The notes under the pieces are model-generated. The model saw only the letters and a program-made list of their open reading frames with translations. It made no database searches and had not been told where the DNA came from. Shown piece by piece: positions 63,942-64,000 of a stretch of DNA of 64,000 nucleotides; the first letter of the stretch is position 1, and the number at the start of each line of letters is the position of its first letter. The translations under genes were made by a program, and so were the position numbers. The stretch spans positions 7,888-71,887 of the forward strand of contig CAYUVK010000011.1 in assembly GCA_964448105.1 (NCBI GenBank), written 5' to 3'. The stretch comes from CAVQBP01 sp964448105. GTDB lineage: Bacteria > Bacteroidota > Ignavibacteria > Ignavibacteriales > Ignavibacteriaceae.

Positions 63942-64000
63942 GATTTAATCGCATAGGCGTCAACTTAAAGTAAGAGAAATAATTGCTGTTTGTCCAGAAA

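Noticed and set aside
1..64000. CRISPR array, insertion-sequence transposase, tRNA, rRNA or replication origin
   Set aside because: None was seen: no regularly spaced repeats, no transposase motifs, no cloverleaf and no rRNA-like stretch.

Overview
The window looks like chromosomal DNA from a member of the Ignavibacteria or a close relative in the Bacteroidota/Chlorobiota group. The evidence is the low G+C content, C-terminal YPNPFNP-type secretion (type IX) sorting domains on three predicted secreted proteins, paired two-subunit 2-oxoacid:ferredoxin oxidoreductases, and short dispersed palindromic repeats of a kind common in that group. The lineage is an inference from protein style; no rRNA or tRNA gene was found.

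Layout. 1-1.7 kb: a cupin gene cut by the window edge, a small membrane protein, and a membrane protein/winged-helix regulator pair (all minus). 1.7-14.5 kb: a beta-mannan utilisation region. It has a secreted GH44 endoglycanase, an SSS symporter plus GH130 mannosylglucose phosphorylase operon, an AGE-family disaccharide 2-epimerase, a GH5 mannanase-like lipoprotein, a SASA-type acetylesterase and mannose-6-phosphate isomerase. Together these give extracellular cleavage and deacetylation, sodium-driven uptake, epimerisation of mannobiose to mannosylglucose, phosphorolysis, and entry into glycolysis. 14.6-27.6 kb: deoC, a GH3 enzyme, and a locus for a sulfated, uronate-containing glycan (two cysteine-type sulfatases, a DUF5060/GH140-like enzyme, GH88, an anaerobic sulfatase-maturing radical SAM enzyme, an esterase and a GH28-like protein). 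27.7-32.1 kb: a three-gene signalling cassette of membrane-tethered solute-binding protein, histidine kinase and sigma-54 response regulator. Its regulator class fits the sigma-54-like promoter in front of the symporter operon and a weaker one in front of the mannanase. 32.2-35.3 kb: a CE2-like esterase, an SMP-30 lactonase-like secreted protein and an SDR, probably part of the same polysaccharide programme.

35.6-54.2 kb is mixed. It holds a decayed DUF3857/transglutaminase pseudogene, a stand-alone trpB2, a cytidylate-kinase-like protein, a methyltransferase, a predicted outer-membrane protein, an exported SagB-type nitroreductase, a large multidomain SASA esterase with CBM-like and T9SS domains, a MITE-like structured repeat, a HEAT protein, pirin, a P3A-type ATPase, and a junction where two head-to-head genes have both lost their 5' ends. 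54.4-61.1 kb carries two paralogous korAB pairs around a DUF2188 gene. 61.3-63.8 kb has a DHH phosphoesterase (NrnA-like) and an M17 leucyl aminopeptidase, then a dispersed repeat.

The most unusual points are the orphan binding-protein/kinase/sigma-54 cassette with matching promoters in the mannan region, the tandem korAB duplication with a palindrome over a candidate promoter, the sulfatase with an altered metal-site motif, and the two rearrangement or repeat scars at about 45.5 and 51.96 kb. No CRISPR array, insertion-sequence transposase, tRNA, rRNA or riboswitch was seen.
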